Source: Paracoccus sp. S1E-3 (GTDB lineage Bacteria; Pseudomonadota; Alphaproteobacteria; Rhodobacterales; Rhodobacteraceae). From it: a DNA stretch of 64,000 nt. Location: NCBI RefSeq assembly GCF_013868135.1, contig NZ_JACEMU010000006.1:27880-91879 (forward strand), written 5' to 3'. The position numbers were made by a program, and so were the translations under genes. This document shows positions 27,367-36,593 of the stretch, piece by piece. The first letter of the stretch is position 1, and each line of letters opens with the position of its first letter. A model generated the notes under the pieces. The model was not told the origin of the DNA and made no database searches. It worked only from the letters and a program-made list of their open reading frames with translations.

Positions 27367-28943
27367 GGCGCCTCGGCGGGCAGCAGGGCGCGCAGGGTCT
27401 CGATCCGGTCGGCCTCGGCCGCGGGCTTGTCGTCGCGGATGCGGCTGATGCGCGGGAAGCGCATGGCGACGCCGGATTTGTGGCGGCCGGACCGGTTCAG
27501 CCCCTCGAAGGCGACCTCGACCACCTTCACGGGTTTGACGGCGCGGACCGGGCCGAAACGCTCGATCGTATTGCCGCGCACGAAACGGTCGAGCGCCCTC
27601 AATTCCTCATCCGTGAAGCCGAAATAGGCTTTTCCGACCGGCACCAGCTCATTCCCGTCCCAGACACCAAAGGTGAAATCCGAATAATAGCCCGAGCGTT
27701 TGCCGTGGCCCCGTTGGGCATATAGGAGCACCGCGTCGATCACCAAGGGATCTCGCTTCCATTTGAACCACGGCCCTTTCATGCGTCCCGCCAGATAGGG
27801 GCTGTCGCGGCGCTTGATCATCACCCCCTCGATCACCGGATCTGGCGGCGCGGCGCGCAGGGCGGCGAGGCCGTCCCAATCGCCGAAATCCAGCAGGGCC
27901 GAGGTGTCGATCTGCGGATCGCCAAGGCTGGCGATGGCGGCTTCCAGCCGCGCCCGGCGTTCGGCAAAGGGCAGCGCCCGCAGATCCTCGCCCTGCCAGA
28001 TCAGCAGGTCATAGGCGCGCAGACCCGCCGGATGGGTCTCCAGCAGCTTTTTCGACACGGTCTTGCGGTTCAGCCGCTGCTGCAATTCGCCGAAGGTGCC
28101 GACCGCATCGCCGCGCCGGACCAGCAATTCGCCGTCGATCACCCCTTCGAAATCCAGCCGGTCGAGCAGGTCGGGAAAGGCCGCGCCGATATCCTCGCCG
28201 GTGCGCGAATAAAGCCGCCGCCGGCCCTGATCGGAGACCGCCTGAACACGGATGCCGTCCCATTTCCATTCCGCCACATAATCCGCCGGATCGAGCGGGC
28301 GAAGCGCGTCGAGATCGGTCGCCGTCGACAGCATGACCGGCCGGAAGGGCGCAAGGGCCGCCGCTTCGGGCCTGGCACCCCCTTCCACCCAAGCGAACAG
28401 GTCCAGATAGGGCGGCGTCAGCCCGTGCCAGATCTCCTCGATCTCGATCAGCTGCAGGCCGCCATATTCCGCCAGCGCAGCCCGCGCCAGCCGGGCCGAG
28501 ACGCCGACCCGCATCGCCCCGGTCGCCAGCTTCAGATAGGCATAACGCTCGGAAGGGTTCAGCGCGTCCAGCCGCGCGGCAATCAGCCCCGGCAGCCCGG
28601 CCTTGCCGGTGGTCTGCAATTCCGCGACCAGTTGCGGCAGCGGCAGGTCGGTATCGTTCGGCGGGGTTTCGGGATCGGGCCAGATCAGCGCGATCGTCTC
28701 AGCCAGATCGCCGACGAAATCATAGCTGATGGCGAAAAGCTCGGGATCGACGCGTTCGGCCACCAGCCCGCGCAGCAACGAGGGCGTGACCGCGCGCAGC
28801 TTCAGATCTCCGGTCAGCGCGGCAAGCGCGAGCCCGCGTTCCGGGTCGGGGACGGCGGCGAAATATTGTGCCAGCAGCCGCAGCTTGGCGTTGCGCTGCG
28901 GCGTGAAGGCGAGCCGTTCCAGCAGGGCCGCGAAATCGCGCAT
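27363..28943 (-). CDS. ATP-dependent DNA ligase (ligase-associated cassette)
   Basis: 526 residues. N-terminal DNA-binding domain (about 1-200), adenylation domain with KWDGIR (nucleophilic K227), and an OB-fold C-terminal domain ending around the PRISRIRDDKPAAEADR motif. It is the ATP-dependent companion to the essential NAD ligase and is specific for the four-gene repair cassette. ATG 28943 overlaps the exonuclease stop by one base; a GTG one codon earlier is also possible. Confidence 0.94.
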   Translation of the reverse strand: MRDFAALLERLAFTPQRNAKLRLLAQYFAAVPDPERGLALAALTGDLKLRAVTPSLLRGLVAERVDPELFAISYDFVGDLAETIALIWPDPETPPNDTDLPLPQLVAELQTTGKAGLPGLIAARLDALNPSERYAYLKLATGAMRVGVSARLARAALAEYGGLQLIEIEEIWHGLTPPYLDLFAWVEGGARPEAAALAPFRPVMLSTATDLDALRPLDPADYVAEWKWDGIRVQAVSDQGRRRLYSRTGEDIGAAFPDLLDRLDFEGVIDGELLVRRGDAVGTFGELQQRLNRKTVSKKLLETHPAGLRAYDLLIWQGEDLRALPFAERRARLEAAIASLGDPQIDTSALLDFGDWDGLAALRAAPPDPVIEGVMIKRRDSPYLAGRMKGPWFKWKRDPLVIDAVLLYAQRGHGKRSGYYSDFTFGVWDGNELVPVGKAYFGFTDEELRALDRFVRGNTIERFGPVRAVKPVKVVEVAFEGLNRSGRHKSGVAMRFPRISRIRDDKPAAEADRIETLRALLPAEAP

Positions 28944-29950
28944 CACTCGGCCTCGTCCTCATAGCCCGCCAGATGCAAGGGCCGCGCGGCGCGGCCCTGC
29001 AACTCGCACCAGCGGATCACGGCATCCTCGCGGCCATGGGTGACCCAGGTCTCGGCCGGGTCCAGTTCGGTGATGGTGCGGGTCAGATCGGCCCAGTCGA
29101 CATGATCCGAGATCACCAGCGGCAGTTCCACCCCACGCTGACGGGCGCGGGCGCGGACCGACATCCAGCCGCTGGCGAAGGCCAGCACCGGGTCGGGGAA
29201 GCGCTGCGCCCATGTGGATTCAAAGACCGAGGGCGGGGCAATCACGATCTGCCCGGCGAAATCGGCCTTCTTCAGGCTGTTATCAGTCGCCGGACGCAGA
29301 TCGCCCAAGGGAACGCCCTCCGCGATGTGATAGGCGGACAGCCTTTCCAGCGAGCCGTGAATATAGATCGGGCCATCCCATCCCGCCTCGCGCAGCAGCA
29401 TCATCACCCGCTGCGACTTGCCGAGGGAATAGGCCCCGACAATGTGCGCGCGTTCAGGGAACGCCGCGACCGAGGCCAGCAGCTTCTGCGTCTCGGTCGC
29501 AGGGTCGGGATGATGAAAGACCGGCAGCCCGAAAGTCGCTTCGGTCACGAAGATGTCGCAAGGCACCGGCTCCCACGGGGCGCAGGACGGATTGGCCACG
29601 CGGGCGTAATCGCCCGAGACGGTGACACGCGGGCCGCCCGCCTGCACGGCGATCTGGGCCGAGCCGAGGATATGGCCGGCCGGATGAAAGCTGACCTCTG
29701 CCTCGCCGATGCGCATCCGGCCTTCGGCGATCTGGCGGCTGGCGGTGAAATCCTCGCCATAGCGGATCGCCATCAGGTCGAGCGTCTGCCGTGTGGCCAG
29801 CACCGCGCCGTGACCGGCGCGGGCGTGGTCGGCATGGGCATGGGTGATGAGCGCCCGGTCAACCGGCTGGGTCGGGTCGATATGGAAATCGCCGCCGGGA
29901 CAATACAGCCCCTCGGGGCGCTGGATCAGCGGCGCCCGCGTCGCGCCCAT
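28943..29950 (-). CDS. Ligase-associated exonuclease (metallo-beta-lactamase / beta-CASP fold)
   Basis: 335 residues. The metallo-beta-lactamase signature is THAHADHARAGHG near residue 40, with later ligands in the PAGHILGSAQ block, as in SNM1/Artemis- and CPSF-like nucleases; SDHVDWADL and VTHGRED match the C-terminal beta-CASP part. First enzyme of the repair cassette. ATG 29950 directly abuts the stop of the PPOX-like gene upstream, so the flavoprotein gene is also part of this transcript. Confidence 0.92.
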   Translation of the reverse strand: MGATRAPLIQRPEGLYCPGGDFHIDPTQPVDRALITHAHADHARAGHGAVLATRQTLDLMAIRYGEDFTASRQIAEGRMRIGEAEVSFHPAGHILGSAQIAVQAGGPRVTVSGDYARVANPSCAPWEPVPCDIFVTEATFGLPVFHHPDPATETQKLLASVAAFPERAHIVGAYSLGKSQRVMMLLREAGWDGPIYIHGSLERLSAYHIAEGVPLGDLRPATDNSLKKADFAGQIVIAPPSVFESTWAQRFPDPVLAFASGWMSVRARARQRGVELPLVISDHVDWADLTRTITELDPAETWVTHGREDAVIRWCELQGRAARPLHLAGYEDEAE

Positions 29951-30427
29951 TCAGCCGAAGTCAAGCGTCGCGTGGGTGCCCATATCCGGCTTGTCGCCAG
30001 TCATTTTGGCCTTGGCGATCTGATACAGGAAGCCGAGCGCGCCGGTATCCGAGAGCCAGACCTCGGCCTTGGTCGGCCGATAGCGCAGCAGTTGCACATC
30101 GGGATCGCGCGGGCCGCCCTCGAACCAGGCCGAGGCGATGATCCCCCAGATCTCCTCGGTCTTGGCCTCGTCTTCGGACAGCGAAAGCTTGCCGTGAATA
30201 TCGGCATAGATCCCGTGCTTTTCGCTGCAGACCAGATAGCAGCCCTCGGCGCCCGCCGCCGCCGCTTCGGCCATCGGCGTGCCCTTGGCGGTGATGAACC
30301 ACAGATCGGGGTCCTCGCCGGTCAGGTTGTGGGCCATCGGCACGAAACGGTCGTCACCCACCTGCAGCATGCCGGTGTGGACGGATTTCATCTTGTCACG
30401 AAATTCCTTCCTGAGATCATCAGTCAT
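29951..30427 (-). CDS. PPOX-like flavin-binding split-barrel protein (general-stress type)
   Basis: 158 residues in the pyridoxamine-phosphate-oxidase-like split barrel (general stress protein 26 type). Typical parts are VPMAHNLTGEDPDLWFITAKGTPMAE, IYADIHGKLSL, and DVQLLRYRPTKAEVWL. Likely binds FMN or F420-like cofactor; true PNPOx activity is unlikely given the short length. TGA abuts the ATG of the exonuclease, making it the first gene of the repair transcript. A stress-linked role in that context is inference. Confidence 0.83.
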   Translation of the reverse strand: MTDDLRKEFRDKMKSVHTGMLQVGDDRFVPMAHNLTGEDPDLWFITAKGTPMAEAAAAGAEGCYLVCSEKHGIYADIHGKLSLSEDEAKTEEIWGIIASAWFEGGPRDPDVQLLRYRPTKAEVWLSDTGALGFLYQIAKAKMTGDKPDMGTHATLDFG

Positions 30428-30488
30428 CGCAATCTCCTTGGGTTGAGCGACAGATCAACCCGGCGCAGGGCCTGTGGGTTCCGCCCCC

Positions 30489-31283
30489 TCAATGTCCGAG
30501 AATCTGGCTGAGGAACAGTTTCGTACGCTCTGATTGCGGGTTGTTGAAGAATTCGGTGGGGGTGTTCTGTTCGACGATCTGGCCCTGATCCATGAAGATC
30601 ACCCGGTCGGCCACCGCTTGCGCGAAACCCATCTCATGGGTGACGACCAGCATGGTCATGCCGGTTTCCGCAAGCTCGATCATGGTGTCCAGCACCTCCT
30701 TGATCATCTCGGGATCGAGCGCCGAGGTCGGTTCGTCGAACAGCATGATCCGCGGCTCCATGCACAGCGACCGCGCGATTGCCACCCGCTGCTGCTGGCC
30801 GCCCGAAAGCTGGCCCGGATATTTATGCGCCTGTTCGGGGATGCGCACCTTTTCCAGAAAGCGCATGGCGATTTCCTCGGCCCGCGCTTTCGGCATCTTG
30901 CGCACCCAGATCGGCGCCAGCGTGCAGTTTTCCAGCACGGTCAGATGCGGGAACAGGTTGAAATGCTGGAAGACCATGCCGACTTCCGAACGGACCTTGT
31001 CGATATCCTTGATATCGTTGGTCAATTCGATGCCTTCAACGATGATCTGCCCGGACTGGTGTTCCTCCAGCCGGTTGATGCAGCGGATCAGCGTTGACTT
31101 GCCCGAACCGGACGGCCCGGCAATGACGATGCGTTCGCCGGCGGCCACGTTCAGGTCGATGTCGCGCAACACGTGGAAATTGCCATACCACTTGTTCATC
31201 TTGCGGATCTGGATGGCGGTTTCGGTGCCGAGGCGCGGCGTTTCGGTCAGGGTTTCGGTCGAGGTTTGGGTCAGACTGGACAT
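30489..31283 (-). CDS. aapP: General L-amino acid ABC transporter, ATP-binding protein
   Basis: 264 residues, ABC ATPase. Walker [15 protein letters not shown]-loop [11 protein letters not shown], signature [15 protein letters not shown], Walker [15 protein letters not shown], and H-loop VTHEM are all intact. Polar amino-acid uptake family. Last gene of aapJQMP, six bases after aapM. Confidence 0.95.
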   Translation of the reverse strand: MSSLTQTSTETLTETPRLGTETAIQIRKMNKWYGNFHVLRDIDLNVAAGERIVIAGPSGSGKSTLIRCINRLEEHQSGQIIVEGIELTNDIKDIDKVRSEVGMVFQHFNLFPHLTVLENCTLAPIWVRKMPKARAEEIAMRFLEKVRIPEQAHKYPGQLSGGQQQRVAIARSLCMEPRIMLFDEPTSALDPEMIKEVLDTMIELAETGMTMLVVTHEMGFAQAVADRVIFMDQGQIVEQNTPTEFFNNPQSERTKLFLSQILGH

Positions 31284-31289
31284 GATCCC

Positions 31290-32732
31290 TCAGCGGTGTT
31301 CGCGGCTCAGCCGGCGTTCGAGATACATCGAATAGCGCGACATCGAGAAGCAGATGACGAAGAAGATGGCGCCGGTGAAGATGAACGGCTCCCAATAGAT
31401 GCCCTTCCAGGTGAATTCCGAACGCACCACGTCGGAAATCCCCTTCAGCGGGTCATAGAGGTTGATCAGCCCGACCAGCGTGGTGTCCTTGAAGACGCCG
31501 ATGAAGGTGCCGACGATGCCGGGGATCGAGATCTTCAGCGCCTGCGGCAGAATGATCAGCCGCTGCGCCTGCCAGTAGTTGAGGCCAAGGGAATCGGCGG
31601 CCTCGTACTGGCCTTTCGGCAGCGCCGCGAGGCCGCCCCGGATCACCTCGGCCATATAGGCGGCGGCGAACAGGGTGACCATGATGATGACCCGCAGGAT
31701 CAGGTCAAAATGCGTCTGCGGCGGCAGGAAGTATTTCAGCAGCACCAGCGCCACGAACAGCAGCGTGATCAGCGGCACGCCGCGGATGAACTCGATGAAG
31801 ACCACGGCGAGGCTGTAGATGATGAACATGTTCGACTGCCGCGCCAGCGCCAGCAGAATGCCCAGCGGCAAGGACAGCACGATGGCGGAAACGCCGATCA
31901 CCACCGACAGAAGGAAGCCGCCGAAGACCGAGGATTGCACCACCGGCAGATGCAGAGGCAGGATCAGCGTGGCCAGGCTGGCAGCCGGGGCGGCAAGAAA
32001 GATCCACCACAGCACCGTTACGGCAATGCCGGTCAGGGCCGACACCCCGCGCGGCACCAGCGCCGAGACGCCATAGCCGACCGCAAAGCCCATCAGCAGC
32101 ATGAACGGATACCACGGGCTGCCCCCCCAGAGCAGCCAGACCGCCAGCACCGGATAAAGGGCCGTCACCATCAGCAACCGCATCGGCGCATATTCGGCCA
32201 GCAGCAAAGCCGCCGCGAACAGCGCCCAGACCAGCACGACGGTCCAGTCGGGCGATGCCGTCACCGCCAGCAGCACCATGCACAGCAGGCCACCCCCCGC
32301 CAGCACCCAGCGGCGGATGTTGGCGTTGACCGAGAACAGCACCGGCGCCAGCGCGATGAACAAAAGCCCAAGCGTCAGGATCGGGCGCCAGTATTCGGCG
32401 CGCGGATAGAAGCCGAAGATATACTGATGCCAGCGCACCCGGATCACCGCGAAACAGGCGCCGGTAGCGCCCTCGCCCCAGGTCTGGGTGATGATCTGGC
32501 GGCATTCGGCCAGGCTGTTCGCACGCCAGACGGAATGGGCGAACCAGGGCCAGAAATGCCGGATCAGCGACCAGATGATGACGAGGCTCAGCACGGTCAG
32601 CAGGCTGTTCAGCCAGCCCGAGAACAGGTTCTCGCGCAGCCAGCCGAGCAGCCCTTCCTGCCGGCGCGGCGGCGCGGCGGAGGGCAGCATCTCGGTGCGC
32701 AGATAGGCCGGGGAGGCGTTCGCGTCGCTCAT
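31290..32732 (-). CDS. aapM: General L-amino acid ABC transporter, permease
   Basis: 480 residues, about eight or more membrane segments, the longer of the two permeases. The EAA loop is EAADSLGLNYWQAQRLIILPQA near residue 380. An extended N-terminal half with additional membrane segments is typical of AapM. ATG 32732 follows aapQ by one base. Confidence 0.94.
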   Translation of the reverse strand: MSDANASPAYLRTEMLPSAAPPRRQEGLLGWLRENLFSGWLNSLLTVLSLVIIWSLIRHFWPWFAHSVWRANSLAECRQIITQTWGEGATGACFAVIRVRWHQYIFGFYPRAEYWRPILTLGLLFIALAPVLFSVNANIRRWVLAGGGLLCMVLLAVTASPDWTVVLVWALFAAALLLAEYAPMRLLMVTALYPVLAVWLLWGGSPWYPFMLLMGFAVGYGVSALVPRGVSALTGIAVTVLWWIFLAAPAASLATLILPLHLPVVQSSVFGGFLLSVVIGVSAIVLSLPLGILLALARQSNMFIIYSLAVVFIEFIRGVPLITLLFVALVLLKYFLPPQTHFDLILRVIIMVTLFAAAYMAEVIRGGLAALPKGQYEAADSLGLNYWQAQRLIILPQALKISIPGIVGTFIGVFKDTTLVGLINLYDPLKGISDVVRSEFTWKGIYWEPFIFTGAIFFVICFSMSRYSMYLERRLSREHR

Positions 32733-32733
32733 C

Positions 32734-33987
32734 CTACCGCTCCTTCAGCTTGACGCGGTTGTTGTAGATATTCATCACCCCGGACACCGTCAGGCTGATC
32801 GCCAGATAGATCGCCATCATCAGCAGGATGCCCTCCATCTCGCGTCCGGTCTGGTTGACGGTGGTGCCGCCCAGCGTGCCACGCAGGTCCATATATCCCA
32901 CCGCCACCGCCAGCGAGCTGTTCTTGATGAGGTTCAGATATTGCGAGATCAGCGGCGGAATGATGACCCGCAGCGCCTGCGGCAGGATCACCAGATTCAT
33001 CGTCCAGCCGGGGCTGAGGCCGAGCGCGTATGCCGCCTCGGTCTGGCCCTTGCTGATGGCGAGGATGCCGGCGCGGACGATCTCGGCGATGAAGGCGCCG
33101 GTATAGAGCGACAGCGCCAGCCACAGCGCCACCAGCGAATTGTCGACATTGATGCCGCCCTTGAAGTTGAACCCGGCCAGTTCGGGGACCTCCAGATGCA
33201 GGCCGAAGAACACAGCCATGGCCGCCGGCGGCACCACGAACAGCGCGAGGTTGATCCACCAGGTCGTGGGGCGCCGTCCGGTGGCGTTCTGGATGCGCTG
33301 CGCGCGGGCATTGACGATGCGGCGCAGCACGATGGCGGCGATGAAGAAGGCGATGCCCATGATCGCCAGCCAGGGGATCTCGATCCGGCCGATCACCAGC
33401 GCGCCCGGCGAATGTTCGGCCACGATCGAAGGGATGGCGGTATAGCGGTTGGTGGGCGCGATCAGGCCCAGAAACAGTTCCCGCGCATTTTCGCCCCGGT
33501 ATTCGCGGGGGCCGGGCGTGATCTCGGTCAGGGCGGCATAGATGATGAGGATCCACAGCAGCAGCGGGATGTTGCGGAAGATCTCGACATAGATGGTCAT
33601 CAGCCGGGCGATCAGCCAGTTCTTCGACAGCCGCAGAACCCCCGCCACCACCCCCAGCACCGTCGCCGTCGCACAGCCGAGCGCCGAGACATAGAGCGTG
33701 TTCAGCAGCCCCACCATCGCCGCGCGCAGATGGGTGTCGTCGCTGGTATAGGGGATCAGCTGCTGCGGGATGTCATAGCCCGCGCGGTTGAACAGGAAGC
33801 TGAAATCGATGTCCTTGCCCAGGCGCGCCAGGTTCAGGACCGTGTTATGCACGATCCAGGACACCAGCAGCATCAGCAGGATGAACACCACCACCTGGAT
33901 GGTCAGCGAACGGTAGTGCCGATCATAGATCAGCATGCTCAGCCGGAAGGGCGGCGCGGGCGGGCCGGCCGGGGCGCTTTCGGTCAT
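32734..33987 (-). CDS. aapQ: General L-amino acid ABC transporter, permease
   Basis: 417 residues with about eight membrane segments. The EAA motif is EAAYALGLSPGWTMNLVILPQA near residue 320, followed by the conserved RVIIPPLISQYLNLIKNSSLA end block of amino-acid permeases. Partner of AapM in the heterodimeric channel. Separated from aapJ by 97 bases that hold a strong hairpin. Confidence 0.94.
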   Translation of the reverse strand: MTESAPAGPPAPPFRLSMLIYDRHYRSLTIQVVVFILLMLLVSWIVHNTVLNLARLGKDIDFSFLFNRAGYDIPQQLIPYTSDDTHLRAAMVGLLNTLYVSALGCATATVLGVVAGVLRLSKNWLIARLMTIYVEIFRNIPLLLWILIIYAALTEITPGPREYRGENARELFLGLIAPTNRYTAIPSIVAEHSPGALVIGRIEIPWLAIMGIAFFIAAIVLRRIVNARAQRIQNATGRRPTTWWINLALFVVPPAAMAVFFGLHLEVPELAGFNFKGGINVDNSLVALWLALSLYTGAFIAEIVRAGILAISKGQTEAAYALGLSPGWTMNLVILPQALRVIIPPLISQYLNLIKNSSLAVAVGYMDLRGTLGGTTVNQTGREMEGILLMMAIYLAISLTVSGVMNIYNNRVKLKER

Positions 33988-34043
33988 TCAAATCTCCCTG
34001 AGATCCGGCGCGGAATTGGTCCCGTCTTGTCCCGGAATGCGAA

Positions 34044-34066
34044 ACGCGCGGAACCGGTCCGCGCGT
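34044..34066 (-). other. Intercistronic hairpin between aapJ and aapQ
   Basis: Perfect 9-bp arms ACGCGCGGA and TCCGCGCGT with a 5-base loop, between the binding-protein gene and the first permease. No T-run follows on the transcribed strand. Such hairpins often protect the binding-protein mRNA and lower expression of downstream permeases. Confidence 0.7.
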
Positions 34067-34084
34067 CGCTTGTCCTCTGGCCGA

Positions 34085-35110
34085 TCAGCGGAACGGCATG
34101 GCGTACATCAGTCCGCCCTGCGTCCATTGCGCGTTCAGCCCGCGCGCCAGCCCGATCGGGGTCTGTTCGCCAATAGTGGCGGCGAAGATTTCACCATAAT
34201 TGCCGGAGGCGGCGATGGCGCGTTTGGCCCAGTCCTTGTCCAGCCCGATCATCTTGCCGAGGTCATCAGTGGTGCCCAGCAGACGCTGCACCTCGGGGTT
34301 CTGCGACGACTTTGCCAGTTCCTCGATATTGGCCGAGGTGACGCCGTATTCCTCGGCCGCGATCAGTGCATACAAGGTCCAGCGGGCGATATCGGCCCAG
34401 TTGCTGTCGCCGTGACGCACCGCCGGCCCCAGCGGCTCTTTCGAGATGATCTCGGGCAGGATGACGTGATCGCCCGGATTGGCGAAGGCCGCCCGCGTCG
34501 CCGCCAGACCCGAAGCATCGGTCGTATAGGCATCGCAGGCCCCGGCCAGATATTGCTGCTCGCCTTCCGAGTTGCTGTCGATATTGACCGGCTGATAGGT
34601 CATGTTGTTGGCCTTGAAGTAATCGGCCAGGTTCAGTTCGGTGGTGGTGCCGGTCTGGATGCAGATGGTGGCGCCGTCCAGTTCCTTGGCCGAGCTGACG
34701 CCCAGCGATTTCGGCACCATGAAGCCCTGACCGTCGTAATAGTTCACGCCGATGAAATCGAGCTTCAGGTCGGTATCGCGCGAAAAGGTCCAGGTCGAGT
34801 TACGCGCCAGCAGGTCCACCTCGCCCGAGGCCAGCCCGGTGAAGCGGGTCTGGCCGGTCAGCGGGATATATTTCACCTTGCTGGCATCGCCCAGAACCGC
34901 GGCGGCGACGGCCTTGCAGAACGAAATGTCAAAGCCGCTCCAGTTGCCATTGGCATCGGGCGAAGCGAAGCCCACGAGGCCGGGATTGACGCCGCACAGC
35001 AATTCGCCGCGGGCCTTGACCTGTGCCAGCGTATCGCCTTCGGCCGCAAATCCGGCACCGGCGATCAGCGCGCTGACGGCGGCTGCGCCGAGAAACACGG
35101 TAGTTTTCAT
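34085..35110 (-). CDS. aapJ: General L-amino acid ABC transporter, periplasmic binding protein
   Basis: 341 residues. Cleavable signal peptide MKTTVFLGAAAVSALIAGAGFAAEG (described; cut expected after FAA at about 23), then the SBP family 3 fold: LAQVKARGELLCGVNPGLVGFA, GFDISFCKAVAAAVLG and the later DLLARNSTWTFSRD. Binds L-amino acids in the periplasm and delivers them to AapQM. First gene of the operon. Confidence 0.95.
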   Translation of the reverse strand: MKTTVFLGAAAVSALIAGAGFAAEGDTLAQVKARGELLCGVNPGLVGFASPDANGNWSGFDISFCKAVAAAVLGDASKVKYIPLTGQTRFTGLASGEVDLLARNSTWTFSRDTDLKLDFIGVNYYDGQGFMVPKSLGVSSAKELDGATICIQTGTTTELNLADYFKANNMTYQPVNIDSNSEGEQQYLAGACDAYTTDASGLAATRAAFANPGDHVILPEIISKEPLGPAVRHGDSNWADIARWTLYALIAAEEYGVTSANIEELAKSSQNPEVQRLLGTTDDLGKMIGLDKDWAKRAIAASGNYGEIFAATIGEQTPIGLARGLNAQWTQGGLMYAMPFR

Positions 35111-35181
35111 GAACTTCCCTTCCCGTTAGGGCGGCGTTGCCGCCTGTCGTTATGGCCGGGCGCTTGGCGGCCCGATAGGCA

Positions 35182-35211
35182 ACATTGTGCCGATCAGCCG
35201 CCATGCGTCAA
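35182..35211 (-). promoter_or_regulatory. Candidate promoter of aapJQMP
   Basis: TTGACG (35206-35211) and CAATGT (35182-35187) are spaced by 18 bp, 71 bases upstream of the aapJ start. The -10 is weak. Two short GC hairpins lie between it and the start codon. Confidence 0.4.
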
Positions 35212-35232
35212 GCACGGCGTCACGCCGCGCGA

Positions 35233-35943
35233 TCACGACTTGAGAAGACCGAGCAATCTTTCGGCATTGCGCATCGCCTCAAGGCGGTCTTCGGCGGCGG
35301 CATCGGCCTCCTCGTCGCGGCCCCAGCGTTCGGCCTGAAACTCCTCGTCGATGCGGGCGAGGGCATGGGCTTCATCGGCGCTCAACCGGCCATCCAGCAC
35401 CGCAAGTCCCAGAATCAAAGAACCCGGCAACGTGACCAGATCATGAAAGGCCGTGAGTTCATAAGGGGTCAGCGTGGCGATGCGCGCCCGGAGGCGCGCA
35501 AGTGCTGCGGGGTCCTGTGTCACCGGCATCAGCCCCTCGGTCACGGCCAGCGGCGCGTCATAGCGCTCGCGCGCCCAATCCAGCACCGGGTCCCAGCCTT
35601 CCGCCTGACGGGTCTTCAGCCCCTCGGGTTCGGTGGCGCGATAGCTGAGCAGGTCGGTGCCGCCATAAGCGCCCAGCATGTCGGCCACGGCGTCGAATTG
35701 CGGGCTCACCTTCTCGATGGCGGAATTGGCGGCGCGGGTCAGGGGCATCGACAAGGGGTCGATCACCTCGCTTTGGGCATCCCATTCCGCCGCCACCGCA
35801 TCCGCCAGCGCGCGGGTGGGCAGGATCAGCGGATGCTTGCCCGGCGTCATCACCGGCTTGCCGTCCAGGGTGACGCGGAAGCCGCCCTCTGCCGGTTCGA
35901 CCGCGGCGGCTTTCCAGAACCTGCGTGCCTTCCATTCGCTCAT
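35233..35943 (-). CDS. ATP12-family F1-ATPase assembly chaperone
   Basis: 236 residues, ATP12 chaperone family known from mitochondria and alphaproteobacteria, needed for assembly of the F1 alpha subunit. Characteristic segments are VTLDGKPVMTPGKHPLILPTRALADAVAAEW and SMPLTRAANSAIEKV near the N-terminus and GSLILGLAVLDGRLSADEA near the C-terminus. ATG 35943 overlaps the HAD gene stop (ATGA) with GAGGAG eight bases before it; a GTG three codons earlier is less likely. Confidence 0.9.
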   Translation of the reverse strand: MSEWKARRFWKAAAVEPAEGGFRVTLDGKPVMTPGKHPLILPTRALADAVAAEWDAQSEVIDPLSMPLTRAANSAIEKVSPQFDAVADMLGAYGGTDLLSYRATEPEGLKTRQAEGWDPVLDWARERYDAPLAVTEGLMPVTQDPAALARLRARIATLTPYELTAFHDLVTLPGSLILGLAVLDGRLSADEAHALARIDEEFQAERWGRDEEADAAAEDRLEAMRNAERLLGLLKS

Positions 35944-36593
35944 CGTGCCCACTCCTCGATCATGGTCTGAAGCTGGCCGAAATCGCCCGCCACAGCAACG
36001 CCCAGCTCATCCAGTGCCGGCGCCCCATGATAGCCCCAGCCGACCCCCAGCGCCGCCGTCCGCGCATTCAGGGCCATCTGCATGTCGAAACTGGTATCGC
36101 CGATCATCACGGCCCCGGCGGGATCGACCCCGGCCTCGTCGCAGGCCGCCAGCAGCATGGCCGGATGCGGCTTCGAAGGGTGGTTGTCGGCAGTCTGCAG
36201 GGTTACGAAACGCCCGCGCAGCTGGTGATGGTCCAGCATCGCATCAAGGCCCCGGCGCGCCTTGCCGGTGGCAATGCCCAGCATCAGGTCGTCGCGCTGC
36301 CCCAGCGTATCGAGACAGGCGCGCGCACCGAGATACAGCGGCGCCTCGTCCGCCAGGCGCCGCGACAGGAAGGCGGCGCGGTATCCCGCGACCACCTCGT
36401 GATGGCGCGCCTCGGGTTCATTGGGCAGCAGGGTCGCGACGGCGACCGGCAACGACAGCCCGACGATCGACAGGACCCGCGCGCGATCCAGCACCGGCAG
36501 ACCCGCCCCCTCCATCGCCTGGGCCATGGCGCCGACGATCAGCGACTGACTGTCGACCAGCGTGCCGTCGACATCGAAGACGATCAGTTTCAC
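35940..36593 (-). CDS. HAD-superfamily phosphatase (phosphoglycolate-phosphatase-like)
   Basis: 217 residues, HAD subfamily IA. Motif I FDVDGTLVDSQ at 5-15 contains the nucleophile aspartate; motif II is in LGIATGK, the conserved lysine in KPHPAM, and motif IV in IGDTSFD. A helical cap follows motif I. Substrate unknown; in this operon it lies between an RluA-type synthase and ATP12, overlapping both by four bases. Confidence 0.9.
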   Translation of the reverse strand: MKLIVFDVDGTLVDSQSLIVGAMAQAMEGAGLPVLDRARVLSIVGLSLPVAVATLLPNEPEARHHEVVAGYRAAFLSRRLADEAPLYLGARACLDTLGQRDDLMLGIATGKARRGLDAMLDHHQLRGRFVTLQTADNHPSKPHPAMLLAACDEAGVDPAGAVMIGDTSFDMQMALNARTAALGVGWGYHGAPALDELGVAVAGDFGQLQTMIEEWAR

